The notes below the pieces were generated by a model, which worked only from the letters and a program-made list of their open reading frames with translations, made no database searches and had not been told where the DNA came from. Positions 18,349 through 30,060 of a stretch of 59,918 nucleotides of DNA are shown here, in pieces (positions within the stretch are counted from its first letter, which is position 1; each line of letters opens with the position of its first letter). Source of the DNA: Blastocladiella britannica (taxonomy: Eukaryota > Blastocladiomycota > Blastocladiomycetes > Blastocladiales > Blastocladiaceae); the NCBI GenBank assembly GCA_025349905.2, contig MU624554.1:1-59918 (forward strand), given 5' to 3'. The translations under genes and the position numbers were made by a program.

Positions 18349-20741
18349 ATGACTGATCGATTCCCGTCCGAGGTGCCGCCGCTCCCCGATACGCCCGTGT
18401 CCTCCTCGACGCCGCCTGGACGCGGGTCCATCACACCGCCCGCCGGGCCAGCAGTAACAGCAGTGACAGCAATAGTAACGACAGCGTCATCAGCTGCTGG
18501 ACCAGTTCCCAATAATGGTCCATCCTGGCTGGCACAGTTGCACGGACAACTTGTCCGGCACGAGGAGCGCGGGGCCGCCACCCGCCAAGTCTTGGACGAC
18601 TGTAAAATCAAATTTCTATTCATTTCTCTTTTATACCGTGTGCTTGACGCCAATTCCCTTTGTACCAGACAAGCGATTGTACTCGCAAACGCTGTACCTG
18701 GCCAAAATCAATCAAGACCATCGCCGACGAGGCCTTGTTGCTGCTCCTTCTTTGTCTTCTGGAAATGCACCACCAGCCGATCATCGCGGCCATCCGGAGC
18801 GGTAATTTCTTTGCTATTATGCTTTGCCTAATGTCTCTAATGACGATCCCATACTTGGACCAGAACCATGCCGCCGCGGTCGGAATCGTCTTCCAGCAAA
18901 ATGGGTGCTATTTCCCGGACCCAGTCAGAGAATGCATCGGATGGGCCAGAGAGCGCGCGCTGGGAGCAATTGTGGCAGGAAAAGGACCGGCTCGAGTCCG
19001 AGTACAATCGCACCGCCACCCAGCTCTCTGATCTGCAAAAGCAAGTCGTGGAACTTGAGCGTCAGACACGCCACCAGGCGCGCGAGTAGCGTACCAATTC
19101 CTGATTTGTATTTTTCCTTTGTATGATACTGATTGACTGTTCAACAGATTGGAAGAGCTGCGACGTCGAGGTCGACAACTCGAGACGCAAATGCACGACG
19201 CCAATCACCTTCTCCGGGCAAAAGACCAGGCGATCCAAGTCGCGCAAGACGAGCTGGCAGCCACGCAGCTCGAGCTCAACGTGAAAGAGACTCGGCTGTC
19301 GCAACTGGAAAAGGAGCATCGCGAGTTGCTGGAACGGTGGCTCGCGCAAAAGGCCGAGGCGGCAGCGCGGCTCAACTCGGCCAACGACGCCGAGACTGCG
19401 GTGCGTGCGGTGGCGGCCAAAGTCGGCGGCACGTTTCGCGCTATCGGGTCCATGTGGGCCACCGCCGCCCAGGCTGGGGTGGCAGCAGGGGCACTTCAAG
19501 GATCAGGGTCACGAGATTCACTTACATCAGCAGCGGCGGACGACGCGGCTGAGTCGCGGCGCGAGCCGTGGCCACCGAAACATGGAGCCGAGGCGCTCGT
19601 GGTTCCCCAGCGGCTCGTTCGGACTGTGGTATGACTTACTTTAATCATTTGACGTTACCTCGAATGTCTCTCACTTGCATTTTATAGCATGCACATTTGG
19701 GCGAGTCGACCACCATTTCCACGTCAAGGGATGGCGCACTCGTTGCCACTGGCGGATCCGATAAGCTAGTCAAGATCTGGAATCCAGGAAACGGTACGCC
19801 CATTTTTACCGTTGCAGAGCTCGCTGTCACTCATACAAGATAATAAAAAGGAATGTCTCTGGTCACCACCCTCCCCGCAACACTCGGATCTGTCGTCTCC
19901 TTGGCCTTTTCACCTTCGTCCATGATGCTCGCGACAGGGAGCGCCGACAACACCTTACGTCTGTACACGTCTCCACCAGCGTCCTCGCCCGCAACCACTC
20001 GCCGATCCAGCACACACGCGACCGCAACCGGATCAGCGCCCGTACAACTGCTGCAAACCCTCACGGGCCACACTGGCAAAGTGTCAGCAGTCGCGATCTC
20101 GGCCCGCGAGGACGTTGTAGTTTCGGCGGCGGCCGATCGCACGCTCAAAGTGTGGGACATTGCGAAAGGGTACTGCACCAAGACACTGGTGGCGTTCTCG
20201 GCGGCCACCGCACTGACGATCGCCGACTACTCGGCCGCAACGCTGGTCACGTCGCACCAAGACGGACACGTGCGCGTGTGGGACGTGGCGTCGGGGTCGT
20301 GCGGGGCCGAAATCATGCTCGCGGGGGCTGGGCCGGCGGGGGCCGCGGCGGTGGCAGTGGAAATGTTGGGTACGCCTGTCGTTTCTTATGATTGGACATT
20401 GCTGACGCGCATCAAGGACAGATCCAAATACGGTCATCACACTGTCCAAGGACAATGTCCTGCGGGTAGTGGACGTGCGAGCACGCGAGGTGACCACCAC
20501 CTACGAATCGAGTTTCTTCCGGCTCGGCACATCGCGGTTAGCGGTGAGTCCCGGGGGCGGGTTTACCGCGGCGGGTGCCGCCGACGGATCGGTGTTTGTG
20601 TGGGATATGCGGTCGCGCGAGGCCACGATTCTGACGGGCGGGCACGGCACCATGGTCACGGATGTGTCGTGGAACCCACATGACGGCGCTCACCTGTACT
20701 CGATCGACAAGAGCGGTCGGCTCTCGCAGTGGACCGCTTAA
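18349..20741 (+). CDS. ATG16: Autophagy protein ATG16, long form with WD40 propeller
   Basis: Seven exons (18349-18601, 18669-18801, 18864-19085, 19148-19628, 19688-19793, 19851-20369, 20422-20741) give 677 residues. An N-terminal 'WLAQLHGQLVRHEERG' helix is the likely ATG5-binding region. A coiled coil follows (about residues 150-290), including 'RLSQLEKEHRELLERWLAQK' and 'AEAAARLNSAND', a strong ATG16 signature. WD40 blades start at 'GALVATGGSDKLVKIW' and continue with 'MLATGSADNTLRLYT', 'VVSAAADRTLKVWDI' and 'FTAAGAADGSVFVWDM'. ATG16 scaffolds ATG12-ATG5 on the phagophore for ATG8 lipidation. Yeast Atg16 lacks the propeller; animal ATG16L1 has it. The third intron has an unusual GTAGCG donor; all others are standard. 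Confidence 0.88.
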
Positions 20742-20768
20742 AAAATACCATACATTTTTGCATTCTAC

Positions 20769-21540
20769 CTACTCCTCAACACGCGCGTACTCGATACTCC
20801 CACCACTGCCGCCGTAAAATACCATTAGCGCCGCACTGGCCACCGCCAGCACCAGGCCCAAGACGTTGGGCACAATAATGTTGGCATCGGCCACCTCGAA
20901 CCCGTACATGGTCCACAGGATCGTGACTGCCAGCGACAACGCAACAACGGGCGCAGACATGGCGGCAGCCGATCGAGCCGCGATCACGCGTCGCAGCGCT
21001 GCCAGTGGGGAACCGTACATGACGACGCTGCACACGCAGGCAATGAGTCCCGCGTGGGTGGTGGCGGAGTCGCGAGTCGCTAGTTGTGTGTACAGGAGCA
21101 CAGGGTACACGATCGCGGAGGCGGCGAGGAGCAAGCGGTCGAGGGGTTTCTTTTTATTCAATTCTATTGTATTAGAGACTTCTATATAATGGACAAGACA
21201 GACATACATGGTCGGGAGCATGCAGGTAGTACACGCCAATGTAGATCACGGCCAGTACGAGGCCAGTGCTGTTGACGGCAAAGATGGCCGAGTCAGGCAA
21301 TAGCAGGCCATACTTTGTCCACAGTGCGCAGCTTTGTTATACAAATGGTCAGCAGAAGGCAGCGCCCATTCATAATTGCAAAATGAAATACTTGATGAAC
21401 ATGGCGACAAACGGAAAGAACTCGGCCGCGTCCAGCTGCTTGGTCGAGTGCATGCGCCAGACGGCAGGCGCAGGTGCCAGGAAGTAGGCGATGGTGACCA
21501 AAGTGGCCAATACGGAGAGGGTTTCTGCTGCGGCGGGCAT
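20769..21540 (-). CDS. SWEET-family sugar transporter (MtN3/saliva)
   Basis: Three exons on the minus strand (21540-21392, 21331-21208, 21149-20769) give 217 residues, the usual SWEET length. The first MtN3 repeat reads 'NCALWTKYGLLLPDSAIFAV' then 'NSTGLVLAVIYIGVYY'. The second has 'VVMYGSPLAALRRVI', 'TILWTMYGFEVADANIIVPN' and 'VLGLVLAVAS'. Both repeats keep the paired Trp and Asn residues of the substrate pocket. SWEETs are seven-TM facilitators that let sugars run down their gradient across plasma or vacuolar membranes. The stop codon lies only 27 bp from that of ATG16 on the plus strand. The protein ends soon after the last helix, with no long C-tail. Confidence 0.9.
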
Positions 21541-21630
21541 TTTGAGGGTTTGTGGCGGTCCAAGAGAAATTTTGTAAATAAAAAAAGTATTCCAATTGAA
21601 TTCACAACGGCCACGGCGACCAACTCATGT

Positions 21631-21883
21631 TTAGGCGTAGTTGTCCTTGATGTCCTTCCATTGCTTCTGTTACTCATAAAGGTGTGAGTATACAGAGCAC
21701 TTGAATATATAAAGTTATATAACATACTCCCTTGTTGTGACTGTCCCACAGGCCGTCGGTAGCCTTGTCGTAGGCCACCTCGAACGCAAAGGCAGTGACA
21801 AACAGTGCGCCGACAAAGACGGCGTTGCGACGGAACAGGCCCGTGTACAGGAAGCGGTTGATGCCGGACTCCGGGATGGCCAT
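21631..21883 (-). CDS. QCR9: Cytochrome bc1 complex subunit 9 (Qcr9)
   Basis: Two exons (21883-21728, 21666-21631) give 63 residues, matching the 55-66 of the family. The sequence has 'LYTGLFRRNAVFVGALFVTA' then 'FAFEVAYDKATDGLWDSHNK' and, after the 61-bp intron, 'GKQWKDIKDNYA'. This is the single-helix, matrix-to-intermembrane subunit that braces the Rieske protein and cytochrome c1 in complex III. The second exon is just 36 bases, so the C-terminus is easily missed by gene finders. It sits 99 bp head to head with the ZNF830-like gene. Confidence 0.95.
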
Positions 21884-21982
21884 TTTATTGAGTAATTTTT
21901 TGAAATATTGGGAAATAATTTTTCGTAAAAGAGATACTTTTGAGTTGCATCACTCACGTTTACTCTAAAAAATATACAACCA

Positions 21983-23101
21983 ATGGCCGACGCTCGTACC
22001 TTACTACGCGCCGCGCACGCTCAAAAGCAGCAGCAAAAGCTGCCACCCGGGATCACCGACCCATTTGCTGTCCTCGATGCACCCTCGGGAAAATTGCGCT
22101 GCGAGCGGTGCCTGGTGCTGGTCAAGCCGGCGGCCGCGTCCTGGCGCCTGCATACGCGATCGCCCGAGCACCTGCGAGCGCTGAAGGCAACTCCTGTACC
22201 GGCCGCACCTTCCGTTCCAACGAAGCGCTCCATGCCTGATCCTTCTTCCACTGCTACTGGCCCATCTCCAAAACGCGCGCGGTTGGCCCCAAATTCCAAG
22301 CCAAGCCTGGTGTCCTATGCCGACAGCGACAGCGACAGCGACAGCGACAGTGCTCTTACTACTGGCCCCGAACGCGCTCCGCCGCAACCGGTCCTTCTTG
22401 TTGAAAGCAACAACGGTAACCACGCCAACGAAGAAGAAGACGAGGACGACGACCAGGCACTCCCCGCCGGGTTTTTTGACGACGATCAAGACAATCCCAG
22501 CAGCAGTGACGACGACGATAGCGCCGCCAGCGACAATGGTGACGCCGAGCTGGACGCGTTTCTGCACAGCGTGGCCGCACCACCCCCGATCACCTCCTCC
22601 ATTGGCGGTACACCAGAAGGACCACCCGGTGCATCGGACGCAGAGCTGGAACTGTTGGCGCGCCAGGAGCTCGACGAAGCACGTGGTGGCCGGGCGCTCG
22701 CCCGCGACGCGCTGCGGATCGCGCAACTGGCGGCCTTGGACGATCTCGCCGTCCCAAATGGCACCGTCGTGCCGGCCAACGGGACGATTGTACCGTCCGA
22801 CGTAAGTGGGACCGCTGCCTGGGCGAACCAACGGCGGGATTCCGACACGCTGCTTTCATCGCGCGTCCAGCGTCTGCGCCAAGCGGCGGAAGCAACAACT
22901 TCAGCATCCTCTGGTGAGGTGCCAGTGGCAGTGCCAATGAGCGATGATGATGATGAGGAGGACGAGGAAGGGTTTGCCTCGTTTGTTCCTCCGCCGATCG
23001 TGCCACCACTGCCGCTATCGAACGCGAATCAAGGAAATGTCAGCAGTAGTGACGACGACGACGAGGACGAGTGGGATTCCTGGCGGACAAGACGCGCCTA
23101 A
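21983..23101 (+). CDS. ZNF830-like zinc-finger protein
   Basis: A single exon of 372 residues. Near the N-terminus is one zinc finger, 'LRCERCLVLVKPAAASWRLH' with a further His eight residues later ('TRSPEHL'), the U1-type C2H2 arrangement of ZNF830/CCDC16. After a Lys/Arg nuclear signal ('PKRARL') come long Ser/Asp runs, then the 'ALPAGFFDDDQD' motif that is conserved in this family, and a helical part around residues 220-260. The C-terminus is 'DEDEWDSWRTRRA', matching the family's end. Animal ZNF830 is a nuclear protein tied to spliceosome-associated Syf1 complexes and the cell cycle. The repeated 'SDSDSDSDSD' at 22320-22350 is encoded by GACAGC units, a likely source of length change. Confidence 0.82.
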   Translation: MADARTLLRAAHAQKQQQKLPPGITDPFAVLDAPSGKLRCERCLVLVKPAAASWRLHTRSPEHLRALKATPVPAAPSVPTKRSMPDPSSTATGPSPKRARLAPNSKPSLVSYADSDSDSDSDSALTTGPERAPPQPVLLVESNNGNHANEEEDEDDDQALPAGFFDDDQDNPSSSDDDDSAASDNGDAELDAFLHSVAAPPPITSSIGGTPEGPPGASDAELELLARQELDEARGGRALARDALRIAQLAALDDLAVPNGTVVPANGTIVPSDVSGTAAWANQRRDSDTLLSSRVQRLRQAAEATTSASSGEVPVAVPMSDDDDEEDEEGFASFVPPPIVPPLPLSNANQGNVSSSDDDDEDEWDSWRTRRA

Positions 23102-23242
23102 TTCACGAACACACAAAAACAAAAAAAAAAGTACGATAAGAATACGTTAAACATTATAAAAATGTATTTGGTGGTATAAATATAGTCTATATCTGGTCTT
23201 GGTCCCGTTGCGACGGAGGTGGTGGTCGTGAGAAGTGAGAGG
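23102..23242. other. Convergent 3' intergenic region (ZNF830-like / TRK)
   Basis: The 141 bp between the two stop codons are A/T-rich with short poly-A and ATAAAAA-type runs, fitting polyadenylation signals for both strands. No gene is seen. Confidence 0.4.
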
Positions 23243-26200
23243 TCATGCTTGAGATTGACGGCGCGCAGCAGCAGCAGCGGCAACAGCGGCATCCACCTCC
23301 ACCAAGCCTGGCTCCTCGGCAATCGCCTCAACTCCTCCCACCACATGAGCCGCGCCGGCCGCGGTCACTGGGTCCACGTCCTCTTCGTCCATGTCGTGAA
23401 GATCGTCGCTCGTACTGGTGATGATAATGTCGAAAGTGGAGGACGGAAGCGACATGGACCGCCGCATGCCGTGCGACGAAGGGTCGGCCGCGGGCTGAAT
23501 CACCACCGTAGGCACTGGCTGGCGTTGCGGTCGCCGAGCTGCTCCTGGCGACGTATGCTTGTTGTTACCGCTGCTATGTGCGGCGGTAGCGCCAGTGGTG
23601 CTGACATTGGACCCCCACCGACTCCCGTTGGCAGCGCTACTGGAGGCGGTGGCCGAGGCAGGTGCCGACGAGACCGTCATGACCCGCGATCCATCTGCCA
23701 CGTTGCGCGATCCGCCGGCAATGCGCACTCCAAACATGGATCCGGTCATGGTCGAGGACGCAGTGATGATGGTGGACGAGAATGCCGCGCCGTGTCGCCG
23801 AGTTGACGTGACTGCAGGCGTGGGGTTCGGCGAAATGTGCTCTGACCTGGCGCTCGTGCTCCTGAGTGGCGCGCCGAGCGCCGCCGCCGAGGGGCTGGAG
23901 ATCGAGTGAGACCGAATTCGCGGCGGAGGAACCGATGCTCCCAATAGTAGGCCATTGACGGGGTTTGGGTCGGCCACGTCTATGGCACTTGTAAACGTGG
24001 TGATGGACTGAGCCGAGCCGTCCATTGCCGCTGCGCCGCCAACCCGAAGCGGAGACGCGGTATTAAGCGACAGGTAGATCACATGCGACGAAGCAGCGGC
24101 AGGCGGCATGGCGCCGCTCGGCAAGATCCCCGTGGACGCAATCGGCTCCAGGTTGGATTGGAAAGTCATGGGTGTCGTGGCTCCCTGGCTGACGCTCCCG
24201 CTACTCCCGCTTCCTGCCGTGCCGCCACCGCCACCATTACCGCCACCGACGATGCCGCCGCCGATGGGTGACTCGACCGACCTTTCGCTCGTCGCTCGCG
24301 AATGGCTTGCTGTTCGTCGAACGTTGCGTGACGCTGAGATGAATCCTGGCATGTTATCAGCCGTCCATCCACTGCCTAATGCAGTTCCGGTGTGAGAAAT
24401 CGGAACTTGTGCCGGTGGCGCGGGCGTTGTCGGCGAGGAGCCCATAACACCGGTGCGGACCACAGGTACACCCTCGGCATGGACGTTCTTTTCGTCGTCC
24501 ACAAGGTCATTCTTATTTCGAGCAATGGTCTTGTAATCGGCCGGATCAGCATCTGCTGCATTTTCTGGCCCGGCAAATGACTAAAATGGTAGACTCAAGT
24601 CAGTTCACGCTATAAATATTGAATTTCGGGATCCGTACATAGTCAATTGTGCTGGGAACCGATCGGTTCCTACCGAAAAGCATCAGCAAGGCAATAACGA
24701 GCTTGCTCAGGTCATTCAGGCCACCAACCATAAATGTGGACCTGTATATGAAAAGACGAATCAGTCACCGCAACGACAAGAAAAATAGAGAACGAGAGTA
24801 CGATACCCAAGGGTCAGGCCAACAGTGCCATAGGCACTCACCGCATTAAAGAGGATGCTAAACATGTCCGGATCGCCACTCGAGTTCGAGTACGGCCCAG
24901 TCGACTCGCAGGCGCTAACAATCAGGACGGCAATGAAAATGGCCGACAGATCGTGCGCGACCCAGCTCATCAGGTTTTCGTGCTTTGGAAGGATGGGGAC
25001 CGCTGAAACCGCTCCGCCGCCGCCGCCTCCGCCACCCACCATTTGATCGCCGCCGGTCGACATGCCGCCACCACCACCGCCAAACGCTTCGGTCATGGAC
25101 ACCACCATTCCGTTCCCACTCGGATGCTGCTCCAAGATGAGTCCACTGAACTTTAGTGACGCGATCGAATGGCCCACCCCCGAATTGGTGCGGCCGTTCC
25201 GAAGCGAAGCAATAGACTTGTTGAGCTCGTGATGGAAGTTCAGACCCAGGTTGGACCCTTGGAGCATCACCGATCCCAGCAAGTGCGACTTTGACCGCGC
25301 ATGCGCCATCGCCGTTGGGCGGGGGTTGGTGGTCAGATGCGCTCCTCCCTGCGGCGAGCGCTGGAAGGTGGAGGTCGTGGACATGATTCCGTCGCCTCCA
25401 AGCGGCGACGGTCCTCCGTGCAAGTGGTCACTGGGCACTCGAGGAGGGACGACATGGAGTTTTTCGGCGGGCAGGACCGAGCCGTGCGAGCTTTTCCGCG
25501 GGAGTGAGCCACTGGTAGTAGGCTCCAGCCGCTTTCCATCCAGGACCGGCCGGCCCTTGAGCTTTTCCGATTCACTCCGAGGTTTCTTAATATGGGCAAT
25601 GGCAGGTGAGAAGGCTGGGTTGAAAGAACTCGCCACGGCAAAGTCTTGCGCAGGGCGAAACGGCGGCAGCGGTCCACCAACGCTGCCTCCGACGCCTCCA
25701 GCAACAGCGGCGGCAACAGCTGTGCCATGCCTTATTGCTGCAGACTCTGGCGAAAGACTCGTCGTGGAAGACTGCGAGGGGTTGTACGGCATCAACCCAC
25801 CCGAGCGGTTCCCAAGTGCCTGTGGCAGCCGAGCACTGGACCGTCGTTGGCTGGCAGTATCGGTGAGAGTGGCTCCAAATGCGTTGGGGCCGGTTGCAGC
25901 CGGGTGGTGCGAGGCTGCTTGCACTGCCTCCTCCACGACTTTTTCCACCTGGCCAATGGCGCCCGTTTGCCGCATGAGGAGGAGCAATGGGTAGCTATCG
26001 GCCCACACAAAGACCATAAATACCAATAGAGTTACTGAAGTAGGAATGTAGAAGTGAGTAAACTGACAATAACGCTCAAAAAGAAGGATTTCGAGACGTA
26101 CCAGCCGAGAAATTTTCGATCGTGTAAAGGTAAAATCCGCCAGAGCGGTTGGCAACAGCTTGAATAATAAATACACCCACTCGCTTGAGAGTAGTCAGGT

Positions 26201-28393
26201 CGGCAAATGCAACCGATCCCAAATCAAAAATAAGCTGGACAACCACTTGGGCCACAATGGTAATCAACCAGGTCTGTTGTCCATTGTAATTGTATACTTG
26301 TCAATTTACAGGTCGCCGTCAAAAGAAAAATTCAATGGAATATAAAGTAGAGTACCGCAAGAAGCATCCAAGTCTCTCGGTTTTGGAACAAGTGAATCGA
26401 TGCACGGCGGGGATTGAGCATCAGAAAGCGAATCGCTTTGCGCGTTCGTTGTGACCAGCGACCACGGCGTGCGTTCCAGTTCAAGGCCAGCACAATGAAT
26501 CGCAAGAGAATGGGGAACAGGCAGTTTCCAACCGCGAGCAACGTACAGGAAATCACCAGCACGTAGTTCTCCATCAAAAACGGCGAGAGAGAGCCCGATA
26601 CAAGTGATACCCTGATGGCATGTCGTGCAGGTGAGCTCCATTACGTTGCCAGTAATAAAGAAATGGAGCGATCCGCACCCAACGTTGTAAAAACAGGATG
26701 AAGTGTGGAATGCGGCCCAGAGCCATGGATTCACACCTTGCGCAGCAAGTATGGTAGCTACTTGAGCATTGGATCTGGCGTAGAGGCCAAGAGAAAGCAC
26801 GCCAATGCCCTGCACACCCAAGATATACCCAACGTAAATCTTGAGCAAGACGCCAGCCGCATCTAAACATGTACGCAAGTGAGCTGATCTCGATCTACCC
26901 AAGGAAAATGAAGAGACCACAAAAAAGGTACCATATTCAGTTTTGCTTTTGAAAACAGCCTCGCCAGCGTGAGGAGAGTGTCCCGCCTGCAATGAAGTCA
27001 CGCTTCCGATTAGCGCGGTCATGTTCACTTGTGAAAAGAGGACAGTCGATGCTCGCCCGCTCATTCCTCGGAGGCGCTGAATTGGCGTATTGGCAGGGGG
27101 TTGGGATTCCGGGGGCGGTAGCTTTTCGCGAGCGGCTTGCACTTCGCCCTTTCCCTCGCCACCACGGACGATCTGTCGAAACAGGTACCGTCGAAGGAGG
27201 ACGGGCGGAATGGAGAGCACAATGGACGATCCCAGGGTCATGAGCACGTAGCAGATGGCAAGAGTGGCAGGGTGGAGCGATGTAAAGTCGGGAGGCACCA
27301 TTCCCGTAACCGTGACCTATTGGATATAATGTCAATTCGAGCTGGGCAATATCGCGATATTGAATTGGAAAATATAACGTACCACAGACGCAGCCAGGAG
27401 GATGCAATTGGCAAACGAGGTAAGGGTCGATGCAGGCCGTTGAAATTCAATCAAAAACATGACAATGGCCCCGACCATCGTCAAGCAGGCCAAGAAGAGG
27501 ACGTGCAGCGTCCAGTAATCGACGCGGCCCTGGCCCAGCCGCGTACTACGCCACCAGAGGATGATGGGTGAGAACACGACAAACAGCAGATCAATCATCT
27601 CGGAAAGGGGCGAGATTGTCACATCGGACTTAACGTCATCAAAGCCATCGCCGTTCCCACCCAGGGGCTCCTCGGGGATGGCGCCTCCTATGTTCGAGTG
27701 ACGGCTTGTACTATCTTCGCTGTGCCGACGGGACGAAGTCGTGTCAGTGGCAGCTAGTTTATCAGAGTACTGCACATTGCCGGGTGGAGGCGATCCGGCG
27801 TGCGATTGTAATGAGGTAGCCTGCAGACGCGGAGCGGTGCTCATAGATCCGCCAGCGCCATGGAGCGAGGGCGACGACGCATGTGGGAGTGTGCGCGACG
27901 GCGGCAGCAGTGGTGGGGCGATCGGAGTGAGCCCGCTCGTCCGTCCAAGCGTGCTGGAGGGCGTGCTTGCGGTGTCCGACTGCGGCGAGATGAGCGTGAG
28001 CGGCGATCGGACCGCGGGCGCATGCGTACCCGCCCATCCTGCACCTCGCGGCTGCGAAGTTGGAGATGGTGGGCGAAAATTGCTGACGGGGGCAGAAATA
28101 GTCTCGCGTGCAGGCATAATAATGGCTGCCTGTGATGGCGCGGAGGGTGATCCGCCTGTCCAATGTATAATCCCAAGAGAAGACGAAGGTAGTGGTCGCC
28201 GTAAGGGCGGGGCGGTGGTTGGATGCGCTAAATGCAGTGGGTGCTGCTGTTGCTGTTGCGAGATCGGATCCGTAAGAATTCCGAGCGATACAGTTAAATT
28301 TTGATTTGGCGGAGATATCGGTCCAGGCACTCCATCAAAGCCAGGGAACGGAGATGGCTTCGAACGCCGGCTGGGCTCTGGTGTCAATGTCAT
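23243..28393 (-). CDS. TRK1: TRK-type potassium transporter, very large
   Basis: Eight exons on the minus strand (28393-27383, 27316-26932, 26862-26645, 26568-26356, 26273-26102, 26034-24807, 24741-24639, 24580-23243) all join in phase to 1555 residues; yeast Trk1 has 1235. Membrane parts are recognisable: 'VLFLACLTMVGAIVMFLIEF', 'LLKIYVGYILGVQGIG', 'LAVGNCLFPILLRFIV', 'ANRSGGFYLYTIENFSA', the P-loop 'FNAVSAYGTVGLTLGSTF' and 'GRNRSVPSTIDY'. Long Ser/Pro-rich, disordered stretches fill the N-terminus (about 240 residues), the loop before the last repeat (about 270) and the C-tail (about 440). TRK proteins take up K+ at the plasma membrane. The weakest junction is intron 3 (26644-26569, donor GTAATG, acceptor GGAG). 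Confidence 0.88.
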
Positions 28394-28569
28394 AGTTTGT
28401 GGGAGTATTGTGCCTTGTGCTTGCTTTCATGCAATCTAGAGTAGATCTGCACTTCCTATATTTTCAGGTTGAAAGTAGAGCATACAATATAACGCACCCT
28501 TCAACGAATCCCAATGCTAAATACTTTGATGGGAAAAATATTTACATTGTACACACTGAAAAAATAAGG

Positions 28570-29907
28570 TCAATGGCCGGGATCCAATGCTGAACAGCGG
28601 AACCACGAGTGACATGCAGTGCACTCGACATTTGGGCAGCCATCAATGCGAGTAATGCCGTGCCCGCAGCCGGGGCAAGTCGTGCCGTGCATTTTGAGCC
28701 ATTCGCGAACCAGTCGCTCCTCGTGCTCGAGCCGGACACAATCGGCCAGGAACACGAGCGAATACTTGACGGCGAGCTGATCAAAAATCTTTTGCCGGGC
28801 GTGGGGGTCTTGAGTCTTGACTGCGTCCTTGTACAATTGCACAGCATTGTAATATAGCAGTTGGCTGCATGGTTGGACTGGGCCGTGCCACGCATGCAGG
28901 CACAATGCGCAGAATGTGAACGCGCAATCAAGGCACGTGCCGAGAACACCGCGCTGCTTCCGTTCGGGCCCGCGCCGGGTGCGGTTCAGAACGGCCACAC
29001 CCGTGCAGCGCGGAATCGGGCAGGGTACAATACGCGGGTCTGCTGCGTATACGTGCTCGCGGAAAGTGGCAGCCCAGGCGGCGGCCATGTCCACGCCAAG
29101 GAGGTCAGCCAGGAACCACTCGGGAACGGGATGCGCAGCGATCGCACGCGTTGCGGGGTCCCGCTCTCCATCGCCGCTTTCAGTGGCCACTTCCTTGGCA
29201 TCGTCCGCCGGTGGTCGCGGTGGCACTGGGCGGCAATCTTGGTGCGGGCAACGAACTTGGGTGGGCGAACGCGACGCGATGATCGACATAAAGTAATCCT
29301 GCAGGCAGCTGCGGCAGTAAATGTGCTTGCAAGAAGGAAGCACCACGCCGAGTCGGGCTGGGCGCTCTTCAAGGCAGATCTGGCACGAAAACGGCCGAGA
29401 GGCCAGTTGTTCATCGAGCTTTGCCCGGTCGTACGCAACCAGCAGCGCGTACACATCGGCAGGCAGCTCCCATGGCGTTTCCGCTGCGACTGAGAGATGT
29501 TGCGTGATATAGTCGGAGGCGGCCGTGTACACATCATAAAGCGCGACCGCAGCGTCACTGGCGGCCAAGGCAACGGCAGTATTTATGCAAACTTCAAGTT
29601 CCGCTTGGGCAGCGCTGGTGCAAGAAAGCCAAGGGCACGGCGACAAGGTGCATTTGGCGGCAGCGTCGATTGGGTATGTTGGTGGCAAGCAGAATGAAAC
29701 GACCAGGTCTGGCAGGCAGTTGATGGATGCAATTTCGCCAGTCGTCATGCAAGCAATGTCGAGAGGGGACCCGAGCGGCACCTCAATGGCGAGCTGCCCG
29801 CGAATCTCATCTTCATTTGTGTCGTTGCAAAGTGTGAAGGAGGCGGGAAAAATGGCAGAAAGCGCTTCCATTTCCTCGAGCTGGAGCTGGCGGTGTGTAT
29901 TGGTCAT
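28570..29907 (-). CDS. RNF14-like RBR E3 ubiquitin ligase (RWD + RING-IBR-RING)
   Basis: A single exon of 445 residues. Residues 1-135 form an RWD domain ('EEMEALSAIFPASFTL', 'PDLVVSFCLPPTYPID'). RING1 starts with 'CQICLEERPARLGVVLPSCK' and 'HIYCRSCLQDYF'. An IBR with 'CPIPRCTGVAVLNR' and 'CLDCAFTFCALCLHAWHG' follows. RING2 has 'CPGCGHGITRIDGCPNVECT', in which the Cys of 'DGC' is the expected catalytic residue that accepts ubiquitin from E2 before transfer. The protein stops ten residues after 'CHSWFRC', so the last RING2 Cys ligand seen in relatives (F-C-W-x-C) is missing and only a terminal His remains. An acidic insert of about 45 residues interrupts RING1. Confidence 0.87.
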   Translation of the reverse strand: MTNTHRQLQLEEMEALSAIFPASFTLCNDTNEDEIRGQLAIEVPLGSPLDIACMTTGEIASINCLPDLVVSFCLPPTYPIDAAAKCTLSPCPWLSCTSAAQAELEVCINTAVALAASDAAVALYDVYTAASDYITQHLSVAAETPWELPADVYALLVAYDRAKLDEQLASRPFSCQICLEERPARLGVVLPSCKHIYCRSCLQDYFMSIIASRSPTQVRCPHQDCRPVPPRPPADDAKEVATESGDGERDPATRAIAAHPVPEWFLADLLGVDMAAAWAATFREHVYAADPRIVPCPIPRCTGVAVLNRTRRGPERKQRGVLGTCLDCAFTFCALCLHAWHGPVQPCSQLLYYNAVQLYKDAVKTQDPHARQKIFDQLAVKYSLVFLADCVRLEHEERLVREWLKMHGTTCPGCGHGITRIDGCPNVECTACHSWFRCSALDPGH

Positions 29908-30060
29908 TATTTACTTATTTATTATCGCTCCATATGCCGCAGGTAAGCGAGAAACTGGTCCAGGGTGGCCATGGCCGAGGTTATATGTTGTGCAACGAAA
30001 AAAAGACCAAAACTGGATCGGGTCACCGTCACTCGACCAACCGCGAGCAAATCAAATAGC

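Noticed and set aside
22317..22352. GACAGC tandem repeat as a non-coding satellite
   Set aside because: It lies in frame in the ZNF830-like gene and simply encodes an acidic Ser-Asp run.
28556..28595. A 40-bp intron at the end of the RNF14-like gene that might restore the last RING2 cysteines
   Set aside because: The joined frame reads only four residues (L-C-T-M) and stops. The intron would also be shorter than any other in the window.
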